From positions 4,092,001 to 4,156,000 of the forward strand of contig NZ_CP096883.1 of assembly GCF_023273895.1 (NCBI RefSeq): a stretch of DNA of 64,000 nucleotides, read 5' to 3'. The number at the start of each line of letters is the position of its first letter. Within the stretch, counting starts at the first letter, position 1. The notes beneath the pieces were generated by a model. It was given only the letters and a program-made list of their open reading frames with translations, had not been told where the DNA came from and did not search any database. A program made the translations under genes and the position numbers. The stretch comes from Sphingobacterium sp. PCS056. Lineage in GTDB: Bacteria; Bacteroidota; Bacteroidia; Sphingobacteriales; Sphingobacteriaceae. Shown here piece after piece: positions 37,251 to 46,773 of the stretch.

Positions 37251-37364
37251 ATGAAATGTGACTCGTATCGTTATTTTCATTTCTCAAAAGCAAAATGCAT
37301 ATTGACAAATGATCATATATACACATTTTCATCACTTGGAGAAATCAAACATCACGGATTTTAA
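37251..37364 (+). pseudogene. Internal-deletion remnant of an hsdR_N-like gene
   Basis: A 37-codon ORF encoding YRYFHFSKAKCILTNDHIYT and a short tail, matching RYYHVSKARFGVLTNGHIYN of the protein at 34242. Everything before and after this segment is deleted. It starts about 20 bases after the plus-strand -7 box of the bidirectional promoter. Confidence 0.65.
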
Positions 37365-37377
37365 TTATTGCTTGATT

Positions 37378-37420
37378 TAAACAAAAAAGAGATTAGTGTT
37401 AGTAATCTCTTTTTTGTTTA
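37378..37420. terminator. Terminator of the ter operon (bidirectional hairpin)
   Basis: An 18-bp perfect stem: TAAACAAAAAAGAGATTA at 37378-37395 and its complement at 37403-37420, loop GTGTTAG. On the minus strand it follows the TerC stop by 16 bases and includes a T tract. Confidence 0.85.
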
Positions 37421-37436
37421 TTGAGCATTTGCGCAA

Positions 37437-38624
37437 TTAACTTTCTTCCCCACTACGCTTATTCTCCGGAAATATTAATGATGCTATAACGGAAAGTACC
37501 AAAACTCCTCCAACGACTCCTAATGAAACAGGAGAACTTATGTGAAACCATGGAGAGATAAGCATTTTAACACCTATAAAGGTCAAAATAACAGCCAATC
37601 CATATGGAAGTTTACTAAACATATGAATGAAATTTGATAACAAAAAATATAACGCCCGCAAGCCAAGAATTGCAAATATATTAGATGTATACAGGATGAA
37701 CGGATCTTTTGAAATAGCAAAAATAGCAGGGATAGAATCAACAGCAAATAACACATCTGTGAATTCAATTACAGCTACCACAACTAGTAGAGGCGTAGCC
37801 ATTTTTACATTATTTTGAACTGTAAAAAACTGATCACCATCATAATTATCGGAAACTTTCCAAAATTGCTTAATTAGTTTTGCCCCAGCAGTATTACTAT
37901 AATCTTCACTTTCATCATCATCTCCTCCACCCCAAGATTTTATTCCTACTACTACTAGGAATAATCCAAATAGCGTCATTACAATATTGATTTCAGGTAT
38001 TGATATATTATTGATATCAATGATATATTTAGTATTGACACCCAAAAGCAGTAAAATTCCGAATAGTAAAGCTATGATTAAAAAAAGTTTCTCCTCTTTA
38101 AGGTATTTTAATGCTAAAACAATAGATAATAGCCCTATAAAACTCCAAATGATATAATGTATTGAACTATTGTTTTGAATAAATTGACTTAAATAAGTTA
38201 AGTTAATAATTTCAACACCGGCAAAAATAAATATAGCTCTAAATATCAATGCACCGATTATCCCCCAGAAAAGTACTTTGTGATGTAGATGTTTAGGTAC
38301 TTTGAAAAATCCAAATACTAGAATAAATACAAATAAATTATCTACAGATAATGCTTTCTCAACCCAATACGCTGCTTGAAATTGCGTAAATTTCTCTAAA
38401 GCCAAATCGTGTCCTCCAGCATCTTGATTAAAGACCCAATAAACAACGCCCGAAAAAGCCATTGCTAAAGAAATCCAAACAACACTCCAAATTGCAGCTT
38501 CTTTTGATGATACTTCGTGTGCTTTTTTATTAAAAACACCTAGGTCTAGTAATAACATAATAAGTATTACTATACCAAACCCCCAGACTAATCCAGGATG
38601 TAAATCTAAAATTCCTTGTTCCAT
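37437..38624 (-). CDS. terC: TerC/Alx-family integral membrane protein
   Basis: 395 residues with about nine TM helices. The TerC signature blocks are visible: YWVEKALSVDNLFVFILVFGFFKVP (about 85-110) and VAVIEFTDVLFAVDSIPAIFAIS (about 284-306), with conserved acidic residues in the membrane (E88, D94, E287, D290, D295) that bind a metal, probably Mn or Ca. TerC proteins are linked to tellurite resistance and metal homeostasis of exported proteins. Last gene of the ter operon, 50 bases after the kinase gene. Confidence 0.93.
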   Translation of the reverse strand: MEQGILDLHPGLVWGFGIVILIMLLLDLGVFNKKAHEVSSKEAAIWSVVWISLAMAFSGVVYWVFNQDAGGHDLALEKFTQFQAAYWVEKALSVDNLFVFILVFGFFKVPKHLHHKVLFWGIIGALIFRAIFIFAGVEIINLTYLSQFIQNNSSIHYIIWSFIGLLSIVLALKYLKEEKLFLIIALLFGILLLLGVNTKYIIDINNISIPEINIVMTLFGLFLVVVGIKSWGGGDDDESEDYSNTAGAKLIKQFWKVSDNYDGDQFFTVQNNVKMATPLLVVVAVIEFTDVLFAVDSIPAIFAISKDPFILYTSNIFAILGLRALYFLLSNFIHMFSKLPYGLAVILTFIGVKMLISPWFHISSPVSLGVVGGVLVLSVIASLIFPENKRSGEES

Positions 38625-38674
38625 TTTTATAAATTATTAAGGTTGATATATATTGAATGTGGTAGAAAAACAAA

Positions 38675-40186
38675 CTATTTGTTTGTTAATGTGATATATA
38701 ATAGTCGACCTCCTTCTTCATTAGAAAGAAGAATTTTTTTTCCATCTGTAAGTTCTACCATAGAATTAATAGGTATGTCTTTCTTATCTGTCAAATCTTT
38801 CATCCCATTTAAAGTTTGATTGACTAACACCCATTTATTTTGATAAAAAGTAAAATATCCAACAGGCTTTTTATCTTCTGCTGTTAGGTTCTCATTACGA
38901 ATAACGTGTCGTGATACATGCCATTTGAAAAGATATTGATTATGATATGCCATTAATCGATGTCCTTCTGGCTTCCACACATCATCTTTAAATTTATAAT
39001 AAAGATCAATGACCGGTAATGTTCCTTTGTGCGCAGTACCACAAAAAGGACATTTCGGATTGGCAGTATTGTCAAATACATACCACTTCTCATCACATGA
39101 AGGATTTTGACAAGGCTGAATCAGATCCACGGTTTTTAATAAAGCTGTTTCCCATTCATTAGCAATTGGACGAAGTATCGGATTATGTAGACCATCAATA
39201 AATGCTCGTTTAAATAAATCTGTCAAATATGGCCCTACTATTGTAAACGGAATCTTTTTAGGATCTCCCCAATTTATATCCCACTTCTTTAGATGATCGA
39301 CTTTGACCTGATTGGTATGATCAGTCGGATGCTCAACAAATATGGCTTTCTCGCCCATAGCAAAAAGTTCATCCTTCTCCGAATCCAAATCCCATATTTT
39401 ACCACCCCTTAATGGATGTCTTCTAAATAAGTACATATAAATTAAAACAGCTAATGCATGCAAATCTGTTTTTTGATTGGGTAAAATCCGATTACTATCA
39501 CTTATCTTAAGATGCTTAGTAGTGAGGACTTCTGGTGCAATAAAATCTGCCGTACCGATCACTTCAGGGGGAAATAACCCAGGTACCACCAAACCATCGA
39601 TATCGATAATAACAGCCGACTTAGAAACCGGATCTACAAGGACATTGTTATATGATAAATCAGAATGTGCCAAGCCCATTTGATGGAGTTTTTTTACACC
39701 CCGGCAAATATTTATTGCAATTTGGAAGTAACTCAACCAATCACCTAATTCGTTCTTATCCAAAGAAAGCGGATAATTTTTATTACGAAATGAAGGCGAA
39801 GTAAACCATTTACCGACCTTTTCCCCTCCTTTAATGGTTTCATTAGAGCAATAGCCCTTCTTAAAAAAGAATTTTGAATCATAAATAGGCACAATTACTC
39901 CTGTTTTTCCGTTCTTCTCTACGGCATCGTATGGCCACCTAAATATATCATTAAGATAATAATCTGATGCATTACCTTTTTTTATGTTTTCAAGATATAG
40001 AGTGACTATTTTTTTTATTCGATCCTTTTGATTAAAGTCTAAAGGATCTCGAAAAAAAGCGACTACATATTTTCTATTAGGAGCAAAATAAACATCTTTT
40101 ACTCCTCCTTGTTTTGGATTTCCATCGTCTATATATTCATAATATTGTGACGAATTAATGATGGACTGAACCTTTATAGTACTCAT
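38675..40186 (-). CDS. Protein kinase-like protein of the TerY-P triad
   Basis: 503 residues. A eukaryotic-type kinase fold with HSDLSYNNVL (174-183, the HRDxxxxN loop with Asp176 and Asn181), DIDGL (195-199, in place of DFG) and APEV (217-220). A zinc-ribbon follows at about 375-400 (CQNPSC...CPFC) and a C-terminal beta domain. Kinase, PP2C phosphatase and TerY (VWA) form the triad described by Anantharaman, Iyer and Aravind for Ter stress systems. It is 3 bases after the phosphatase gene. Confidence 0.85.
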   Translation of the reverse strand: MSTIKVQSIINSSQYYEYIDDGNPKQGGVKDVYFAPNRKYVVAFFRDPLDFNQKDRIKKIVTLYLENIKKGNASDYYLNDIFRWPYDAVEKNGKTGVIVPIYDSKFFFKKGYCSNETIKGGEKVGKWFTSPSFRNKNYPLSLDKNELGDWLSYFQIAINICRGVKKLHQMGLAHSDLSYNNVLVDPVSKSAVIIDIDGLVVPGLFPPEVIGTADFIAPEVLTTKHLKISDSNRILPNQKTDLHALAVLIYMYLFRRHPLRGGKIWDLDSEKDELFAMGEKAIFVEHPTDHTNQVKVDHLKKWDINWGDPKKIPFTIVGPYLTDLFKRAFIDGLHNPILRPIANEWETALLKTVDLIQPCQNPSCDEKWYVFDNTANPKCPFCGTAHKGTLPVIDLYYKFKDDVWKPEGHRLMAYHNQYLFKWHVSRHVIRNENLTAEDKKPVGYFTFYQNKWVLVNQTLNGMKDLTDKKDIPINSMVELTDGKKILLSNEEGGRLLYITLTNK

Positions 40187-40189
40187 GAT

Positions 40190-41644
40190 CTAATAAATAA
40201 TAGCTAAGGTTCTATCATCATGATTTCCTTTACTCCAGAAATCCATCCAATCCAATAACTGATCTTCAATATTCTCATCCTCAATAAAGTTCACTTTGAT
40301 ATTATCTTCATTTTCTCCTTCTAAATCACGAATAAATGATTGCCAAGTATCCAAATCTTCCAATTTATTTTCAGTAACAAATTTTGGATCATAAATACCA
40401 TCAGTCATTAATATCATTTTTGAAAAATCAGTGAACTTATTGATATCAAACCTTAGTGCCATGTTAGAATTACTAAAAATTTCGGGCATCGTAATAAACC
40501 TGGTTCCACCACCAAACTCGCCAATATCCAATATATTTAATAGCTTGACTTCATCAAAATCTTCATTGATAATATTTATAGGGCAATCTCCAACACCAAA
40601 AGTTAGACTAACATAACCGAAATCAAATTTCTTAACTAAAGCAAATATTAAAGTTGTATTTAAATCTTTCAAATTAATACTTTCAGCTTTAGCAAAATCA
40701 ACTAACATCGTATGAAGATTTCTAACATTCTTGTACAAAATATTAATGACATTAGATTTGACCTTTAAAATTTGATTCTCGACCTGTTCTTGACCTATCA
40801 TGGGCTGTACATCTTCCAAATTCTCTACAGTACCAGCTATAGCATTTAGTTGCTCTGTGTCGGTTGGATTAAAATAATCAATTATATTATTCGATAGTTC
40901 TACTAATAATTCTTGATTATTAAAACTATCTACAATAAATTGTGAAGCGATTTTAGATCCTTCTCGAGCGTACTTTGCTGAACCAGCACCATCAGCGACT
41001 GCAACAATTTCCCATCCATCGACTAATTTTTTAACAGCAAAATCATCATCTCTAAAAGTCCCATCATGAGCGTGAGAACGTCCTCTTTTTGATGCCACAA
41101 CAATCTTTTTATCTAAAAAAGTATCAAAAAAAGTATCCGTATCTGGTTTGGCAAATTTCATATTTCTATCGCTAGGTACATCCCTCCAAAGATCCTTGGG
41201 GTCAGCGTTTACGATAAAAGGAACAATTTTGATATCCTCACTTTGATTCGTATCCTGTTTACTATAAAATACAATTTGTAAATCTACACTGTGAGCTAAA
41301 GTAGGGACTCCGTAAATCTTGAGCTGCTCTACATCGAATGATAATCCAATAGTACTTAGATTTCGAACTTCCTTTATTCCAATATTTTTAAACTCTTGCA
41401 AATCAAAAATATATTCATATTTTTTTTTGACATGAGCATTCGTTATTGTAATATGCCTTTCCTTAAATTCTTCCTTTTCTCTATACATAGAAAATATTTT
41501 AAATATTTCTTGTTTTGTATCTGCAATCAACTTGGACAAGTCACAGACTTGAGCATTATCGATTAATTTTGAGATTGTATGCTCTACAATTTTATTTTCC
41601 TCAACATCAAACTCTTTTATTATTTGTTTTAATAGCGCTTCCAT
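40190..41644 (-). CDS. PP2C-family protein phosphatase of the TerY-P triad
   Basis: 484 residues: an N-terminal helical/beta domain (1-170) and a PP2C domain (about 180-484). Metal ligands are visible in RGRSHAHDGTFRDDDFAV (about 187-203), AVADGAGSAKYAREGSK (D218-G219), MTDGIYD and the final DDRTLAIIY. It should remove phosphates placed by the neighbouring kinase. It is translationally close to the TerY gene upstream (3-base gap) and to the kinase downstream. Confidence 0.88.
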   Translation of the reverse strand: MEALLKQIIKEFDVEENKIVEHTISKLIDNAQVCDLSKLIADTKQEIFKIFSMYREKEEFKERHITITNAHVKKKYEYIFDLQEFKNIGIKEVRNLSTIGLSFDVEQLKIYGVPTLAHSVDLQIVFYSKQDTNQSEDIKIVPFIVNADPKDLWRDVPSDRNMKFAKPDTDTFFDTFLDKKIVVASKRGRSHAHDGTFRDDDFAVKKLVDGWEIVAVADGAGSAKYAREGSKIASQFIVDSFNNQELLVELSNNIIDYFNPTDTEQLNAIAGTVENLEDVQPMIGQEQVENQILKVKSNVINILYKNVRNLHTMLVDFAKAESINLKDLNTTLIFALVKKFDFGYVSLTFGVGDCPINIINEDFDEVKLLNILDIGEFGGGTRFITMPEIFSNSNMALRFDINKFTDFSKMILMTDGIYDPKFVTENKLEDLDTWQSFIRDLEGENEDNIKVNFIEDENIEDQLLDWMDFWSKGNHDDRTLAIIY

Positions 41645-41647
41645 AAT

Positions 41648-42694
41648 TTAGCCTAATGTTCTATTAATATCAAAACCACTTTCAGAACTGCCATAAAATC
41701 CAGAGTTTCCGCACCAGGGGCAAGTATTCTCTACTCCATCATCTATACAATGAATTCCCCCACAAACACAGGTAGCTAAGGCATATCGATTACCACAATA
41801 AGGGCACGGCGGATTTCCCCTAAGCTCATCTGTAGATATCTTCAAAAGATAATCCTGATGATTTGAGAATTCTTTATAGGTTATTTCATCTATTTTATAA
41901 GCTCCATCTACTTTATAAAATTTTGATTGTAGATCCATTAAACCAAAATCTTCAAACTGTCTTCTAAATTTTATTAAATAAAGCTTATCATTATGAGAGC
42001 ATTTACCATTCAGAACAACATAATTATCATCTGGAATTTCAAATTGTTTTGCGGTATCTATTTTCTCTATAATATGACCATTTGCCTTACTTAAATTAAT
42101 CCCCTCTTGTGATGTATTATTAATGTTTTCACTAGTCGCTTTTATCGAAGCTGTTATCCATCTAAAAAACTCCTTATAAGCATTTGCATTTGTATTGTTG
42201 AATAGCAATACTTGATCTGAAAGCTTACTCAATAAATTCAAATTTGTATTATCACCAATAGAAATAATAATTAGATTAGATTTTGTTCTGTAATTTGAAT
42301 TCCAAAGTTCTATTGCAGATGTAGATTCATCGGTAGGAATACCATCTGTAAATAAAAATACAATGGGTTTCCAATCTCCCTTTCTCTCATAAGTAGTTTT
42401 GACTAGATCTGTATCAAAGGCCTTCATTAATTCTTTTAAACCATTCGCTATAGACGTTCCTCCCCCTATAGGAATCTTTGGAGGATAAAATGTAATAACA
42501 TCTTGTAAAGGTGTTATGACTTTACTTTTACCTGCAAAACCAATTATTGAAATCCAAACAGTCTCTAAAGCATAAGGATCTGTTTTAAGTTCTTTAATAA
42601 TCGTGGCTATACCATCTTGAACTTGTTCAATAGGTTCTCCTACCATGGATTCGGAAACGTCAATAAGGAAATAAACTGGCAATCTTCTCATCAT
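41648..42694 (-). CDS. terY: TerY-like VWA protein with C-terminal zinc ribbons
   Basis: 348 residues. A VWA domain with an intact MIDAS: DVSES (11-15), the Thr in GGGTSIANG (about 77) and FTDGIPTDES (about 116). After a linker at about 200 and a small beta domain come two Cys pairs arranged as zinc ribbons (CPYC...CVCGGIHC...CPWC, about 300-335). VWA proteins here are thought to scaffold metal-dependent complexes with the kinase and phosphatase. Last of three TerY genes in a row. Confidence 0.88.
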   Translation of the reverse strand: MMRRLPVYFLIDVSESMVGEPIEQVQDGIATIIKELKTDPYALETVWISIIGFAGKSKVITPLQDVITFYPPKIPIGGGTSIANGLKELMKAFDTDLVKTTYERKGDWKPIVFLFTDGIPTDESTSAIELWNSNYRTKSNLIIISIGDNTNLNLLSKLSDQVLLFNNTNANAYKEFFRWITASIKATSENINNTSQEGINLSKANGHIIEKIDTAKQFEIPDDNYVVLNGKCSHNDKLYLIKFRRQFEDFGLMDLQSKFYKVDGAYKIDEITYKEFSNHQDYLLKISTDELRGNPPCPYCGNRYALATCVCGGIHCIDDGVENTCPWCGNSGFYGSSESGFDINRTLG

Positions 42695-42702
42695 GTACTG
42701 AA

Positions 42703-43341
42703 TTACAAAACAATATTTAATTCACTGGGCGGAGGAGGCAAGGTTATCGCTTCTCCTGTCCCCTGGGATTTATTACCTGCTTCTATGGAAGAACTGACCC
42801 ATTTAAAGAAAGTTGTCAAAGTGTTGGAATCTGTTGTATCCAACTTCACAACATCATGAGTTAATTCAGTTAAAAAACTCACTTCAGCTTTAGGTCCTGC
42901 TGCACAGCCGACTATTATCCCGAAATCAAGCGATTTGATCTTTGGTAAAAAAGACCTGTACTTTTGCAAGTCAGATGGCTTACCATCTGTAAAAATAAAA
43001 AGCAAAGGCTTCCAATCGCCCTTACGATCAGAAGAACCTTTAATCAGCTCACTACTAACAAGGTTATACACGCATTCCAGTGCTTCCCCAGTATGTGTTG
43101 GCCCACTCTCTGGACACTTTATCTCAATAGGATTGAAACTTGCTAGATCAACTAAAGGAATTATATTTTTCACATCACGATCAAATGTAATCACGCTGAT
43201 ATAAAGTGAATCCATCGCCTGAGGATCTGTTCTAAGCATACTAATAAGTCCATTAAACCCATTATTCAATGCTTGAATTGGTTCTCCATACATAGACCCA
43301 GAGGTATCTAATAGGAAATAAGCTAATAGTCTTCTTCCCAT
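42703..43341 (-). CDS. terY: TerY-like VWA protein
   Basis: 212 residues, essentially one VWA domain. MIDAS residues DTSGSM (11-16), a Thr near GPTHTGEA and FTDGKPSD are intact. The last residues, LPPPPSELNIV, are shared with the next TerY copy and resemble a short linear binding tail. Two bases separate it from the upstream terY gene. Second of a tandem set of three, probably from duplication. Confidence 0.9.
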   Translation of the reverse strand: MGRRLLAYFLLDTSGSMYGEPIQALNNGFNGLISMLRTDPQAMDSLYISVITFDRDVKNIIPLVDLASFNPIEIKCPESGPTHTGEALECVYNLVSSELIKGSSDRKGDWKPLLFIFTDGKPSDLQKYRSFLPKIKSLDFGIIVGCAAGPKAEVSFLTELTHDVVKLDTTDSNTLTTFFKWVSSSIEAGNKSQGTGEAITLPPPPSELNIVL

Positions 43342-43343
43342 AA

Positions 43344-43982
43344 CTATGCTACAATTACTAATTCTGAGGGAGGTGGAGGAAGTTGATCTAGACCCGTCAC
43401 TTCCTTGCCGGACTCTTCCACTTTAGTAGAAGAAACAGATATTGAAGCTGTTACCCATTGAAAGAATTTAGAAATACTTTCAGAATCAGCATTATCCAGA
43501 CGGACTACTGACGCTGTGATTTTTCTTAAAATAGCATCATCAGCAGCGTGGCCTGCTGCACAGCCTACAATTAACCCCTTGTTTACGTTTTTCAATTTTT
43601 TATACCCCTCTTCCCAATCATCTGTAGGAATACCATCAGTTATTATAAACGTCAAAGGCTTCCAATCTCCTTTTTGGTCTAAAGTCGTTTTTGCAACTTC
43701 AGTATCTAATTTATCTGCTAACAGGGATAAAGCCGCACCTAGTGAGGTGACCCCAGAAGCTTTTATATCAACCATCTGAAACGATGCTAAATCTGTTAAA
43801 GGGATTATTTGTTTCGCTTCTGTATCAAATGTGATGATACTTACATGAGCTGTTTCTATAGCTTGTGGGTTTTGACGCAGGGAATGCATCATCATTTGCA
43901 CGCCGTTTTTCAATGCTTCAATTGGCTCTCCAGCCATTGATCCCGAAGTATCAAGAATCAGGTATACGGGTAATCTTCTCAT
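43344..43982 (-). CDS. terY: TerY-like VWA protein
   Basis: 212 residues, VWA domain with DTSGSM (10-15), GVTSLGAA and ITDGIPTDD as MIDAS loops, ending in LPPPPSELVIV. Closest relative is the adjacent 42703 copy. It follows the TerD/TerZ-type gene after a gap of 147 bases, the largest in the operon; a secondary promoter there is possible but none was recognised. Confidence 0.9.
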   Translation of the reverse strand: MRRLPVYLILDTSGSMAGEPIEALKNGVQMMMHSLRQNPQAIETAHVSIITFDTEAKQIIPLTDLASFQMVDIKASGVTSLGAALSLLADKLDTEVAKTTLDQKGDWKPLTFIITDGIPTDDWEEGYKKLKNVNKGLIVGCAAGHAADDAILRKITASVVRLDNADSESISKFFQWVTASISVSSTKVEESGKEVTGLDQLPPPPSELVIVA

Positions 43983-44129
43983 AATTATTTACTATTAAAA
44001 AGTGGTCTAGAATTGGGAGGCAATTTTTTTCCATTTTTGTTTTTGATGTTGCCCCCCTATCTATTTGCAATACTTTGTTTCGCCCCAGTTATATCCAAAG
44101 CGCGCTTCCAAGAAAATGAAAACCCATAG

Positions 44130-44741
44130 TTATAAATAACTTTGTTGAACACTTCTAATTGTTTCCTCTAATTTCTTATCCTTAGTAGGCTCTCCAATTG
44201 CATTAAATTTCCATTCATTATTTCTTTTATAAAAAATACCCATGATCATAGATGTATGTCCTGAAAAATTACTCCCTTTTGCAATATTATAAGTAGCAAA
44301 AACTTCATTAACTCGTGTAGGTGTTCCTTCATATATGCGAATTGAAGCAAAAGGAATTGTTCCAAAATCATGTCCTCTAAAACTGTTTAATATAAAAGCA
44401 ACAGAACTAATATTCGTATGTAGTTTTGTGAAGTCTAAAGTAATAATCTCATTATCCAAACCATCATCTCCATCCATATCACCTGTCAAATCATCACCAC
44501 TATGCTTAATTGAACTATCTTTGGATATTAAATTTCCAAAATAGACGACATCAACTATATTTTTTCCATCATCAAATAATGCACAACTAGCATCTAAATC
44601 AACTGCTTCTTTTGAAACATTACCTAACCATCCTTTTTTTTCGATTGCACCCCAATTTACACCAACACAAATATTTTGAAGTTTTACTCCGTTATCTTTC
44701 TGAAGATTAATCCGTTGTCCCTTTTGTAAGTTAATTGCCAT
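44130..44741 (-). CDS. TerD-family (TerX/TerZ-like) protein
   Basis: 203 residues. It begins with MAINLQKGQRINLQKD and has the TerD beta-sandwich with acidic calcium-binding loops (VDLDASCALFDD and KHSGDDLTGDMDGDDGLDNE). The domain is more divergent than in the other two, closer to TerX/TerZ. Cytoplasmic; TerD proteins bind Ca2+ and assemble near the membrane with TerC. Six bases after the preceding terD. Confidence 0.9.
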   Translation of the reverse strand: MAINLQKGQRINLQKDNGVKLQNICVGVNWGAIEKKGWLGNVSKEAVDLDASCALFDDGKNIVDVVYFGNLISKDSSIKHSGDDLTGDMDGDDGLDNEIITLDFTKLHTNISSVAFILNSFRGHDFGTIPFASIRIYEGTPTRVNEVFATYNIAKGSNFSGHTSMIMGIFYKRNNEWKFNAIGEPTKDKKLEETIRSVQQSYL

Positions 44742-44747
44742 AATATG

Positions 44748-45302
44748 TTATTGATATCTATCTAAATAATCTTGTAAACCGCCTTTCATACCTGCCCCAA
44801 CAGCTTCAAATTTCCATTCCCCATTCCTTTTATAGATTCTTCCAAATTCGACAGCTGTTTCTACAGAGAAGTCTTCATCTAATTCGTACTTTAATAATTC
44901 TTCACCTGTAGCTGAATCAACTATTCGGATAAAAGAATTACGTACTTGTCCAAAATTTTGGTTTTTAGTATGTGCATCATGGATCGTAATAACAATGCAA
45001 ATTTCATTTGCATTAGCCTCGATTTTACCTAAATCCACAAGCAATTGTTCGTCATCACCTTCACCATCCCCTGTTAGATTATCTCCAGTATGTACAACAG
45101 CTTCATTTGGTGATTTTAAATTGTTATAAAAGATAAAATGATTGTCAGATAATATTTTTTTATCCTCTCCCAAAATAAAAACAGAAGCGTCTAAATCGTA
45201 CGAACTTCCTGTGGAAGAATCGTTCGTGTCCCAGCCTAAGCCAATTGTGAACTTTAGAGATCTAATACTCTCTCTTTGTCCCTTTTGTAAGTTGATTGCC
45301 AT
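44748..45302 (-). CDS. terD: TerD-family protein
   Basis: 184 residues with the start MAINLQKGQR shared by all three copies and the conserved TerD elements: LGWD, DLDASVFILGEDKK, HTGDNLTGDGEGDDEQ (calcium site), VVITIHDA, FGQVRNSFIRIVD and VEFGRIYKRNGEWKFEAVG. Its start overlaps the end of the phosphoribosyltransferase-like gene by 49 bases, so expression is coupled. Confidence 0.95.
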   Translation of the reverse strand: MAINLQKGQRESIRSLKFTIGLGWDTNDSSTGSSYDLDASVFILGEDKKILSDNHFIFYNNLKSPNEAVVHTGDNLTGDGEGDDEQLLVDLGKIEANANEICIVITIHDAHTKNQNFGQVRNSFIRIVDSATGEELLKYELDEDFSVETAVEFGRIYKRNGEWKFEAVGAGMKGGLQDYLDRYQ

Positions 45303-46099
45303 AATTGTTCTAATTTTATAATATTGTTTTTTAATAAATCGATTAAGTGATAATTATTACTCACGGCCAAACTCATTAACTCATTTGTCTTTTCTGAGCT
45401 AATATTATTTACCAGCGTGTTAAAATCCATATCATTTAATTGCAAAAGATATTTTACTAAACGTGTGTTAAATTGGAAGGAATCGCCGTTTATAATATTT
45501 GTAATATCTTGCAATGATTGAATTGCGAAATAATTATAATGATTTTCTATATTGGGATGAATATCCTTGTTGATAAGCTCTGCATAATAAACGAAAAGGA
45601 ACTCTCCCTTAACATGGTAATGATCTAATATTTTATTGATGGTAAATTCGTGACTTCCAGTAATTTTTATATCATCTAAGAAAATACAAAACTTACCATC
45701 TATATAGTGTCTGTCTATATAATAAGTATCATTAGCGATTAAACCTATCCTTTGATTAAAATCCATATTTCCATAATCATCTAAATAAGTTTGATTACGA
45801 TGTATTTTACTTTCTTTACAGGCTCCACGACCATTTTTGAATAAGAATTGATTCAAGTTTTCTTTAAAAAAATAACATAAGAAATTTGAAGCTGTAGGAA
45901 TAGAATAATAAGGGCTTGACAACACAATGATTTCATTTTGAGCTAATATTAAATCAAAATGTTCTTCAATAAATCCACTAAATAGTTCATTAGCAAATCG
46001 TTTAGCACAAGAAATATTTCCAAATTTGAAAAGGCTATAATCCTTTTCTGAAAAAGGACAATTTGATTGATCTATGATCTTATGTAGACTGTACGACAT
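45254..46099 (-). CDS. Phosphoribosyltransferase-like protein of the Ter operon
   Basis: 281 residues. The PRPP-binding loop is visible as FLDDIKITGSHE (D142, D143, T147, G148), the type I PRTase signature. The C-terminal 90 residues are helical. In Ter operons PRTases occur with HAD phosphatases in a predicted pathway for a nucleoside-like metabolite; the same pair is here, next to terD. Substrate unknown. Confidence 0.82.
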   Translation of the reverse strand: MSYSLHKIIDQSNCPFSEKDYSLFKFGNISCAKRFANELFSGFIEEHFDLILAQNEIIVLSSPYYSIPTASNFLCYFFKENLNQFLFKNGRGACKESKIHRNQTYLDDYGNMDFNQRIGLIANDTYYIDRHYIDGKFCIFLDDIKITGSHEFTINKILDHYHVKGEFLFVYYAELINKDIHPNIENHYNYFAIQSLQDITNIINGDSFQFNTRLVKYLLQLNDMDFNTLVNNISSEKTNELMSLAVSNNYHLIDLLKNNIIKLEQLWQSTYKRDKERVLDL

Positions 46100-46111
46100 A
46101 TAATTTTATTT

Positions 46112-46768
46112 TTATATTAAAATGGCCTGAAACCCATAATTTTTAGCGCCTAAATAATCAGCAAATTTATTATCTCCGATATGAACAACTTCACTTTTAG
46201 TTATACGTAAATGATCATTCACCTTGTTAAATACCATGTCAAATACGCTATGATTGGGTTTAGAAATACCAATTTCATCCGAATAAAGTTGAAACATAAA
46301 GTAATCTGATAATTCATAATCCATCAAAATCTTCCTTAAAGATTCTCCTGTAATAAAAGCTGTATTACTAAGTAGACTAATAGTTTTATTTTGATTACTT
46401 ATTTTTTTAAATAGATCTTTTATATGACCATCAATAAGAATAGGTTTATATTTAAAAAACAGAGTATCTACTTCCTTCTGAAACTCTTGAAGTTGCTTAT
46501 CTGATTGATTAAAACTGATTTTAAATTGATCAAGAATCAAATAATAAATGTGATTTGCATCAAAATGAATTCCTGTTGACTCACTTATTCTATTCGCTAA
46601 CAAATCATAATATCTTACAGTCTCACCAATTTTTTCGATAGAAGAATCGATAGAAAAAAAATCTCTCAATAACCTATTTCTATTAATTTTAAATTGTGGA
46701 TTAGATTTAATTAGTGTTAACCACAGATCAAAGGAAAAATGTTTATAAGCATCTATTTGAATATTCAT
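46112..46768 (-). CDS. HAD-superfamily hydrolase of the Ter operon
   Basis: 218 residues. HAD motif I is FDLWLTL: the nucleophile D14 is present but the usual second Asp is replaced by Trp16. Motif II is LLSNT, motif III GISKP (Lys) and motif IV HIGDNKFADYLGA. A helical cap lies between motifs I and II. The missing acid/base is typical of a HAD subset that includes haloacid dehalogenase-like members, so ordinary phosphatase action is uncertain. Probably acts with the PRTase 12 bases downstream. Confidence 0.85.
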   Translation of the reverse strand: MNIQIDAYKHFSFDLWLTLIKSNPQFKINRNRLLRDFFSIDSSIEKIGETVRYYDLLANRISESTGIHFDANHIYYLILDQFKISFNQSDKQLQEFQKEVDTLFFKYKPILIDGHIKDLFKKISNQNKTISLLSNTAFITGESLRKILMDYELSDYFMFQLYSDEIGISKPNHSVFDMVFNKVNDHLRITKSEVVHIGDNKFADYLGAKNYGFQAILI

Positions 46769-46773
46769 AATCT

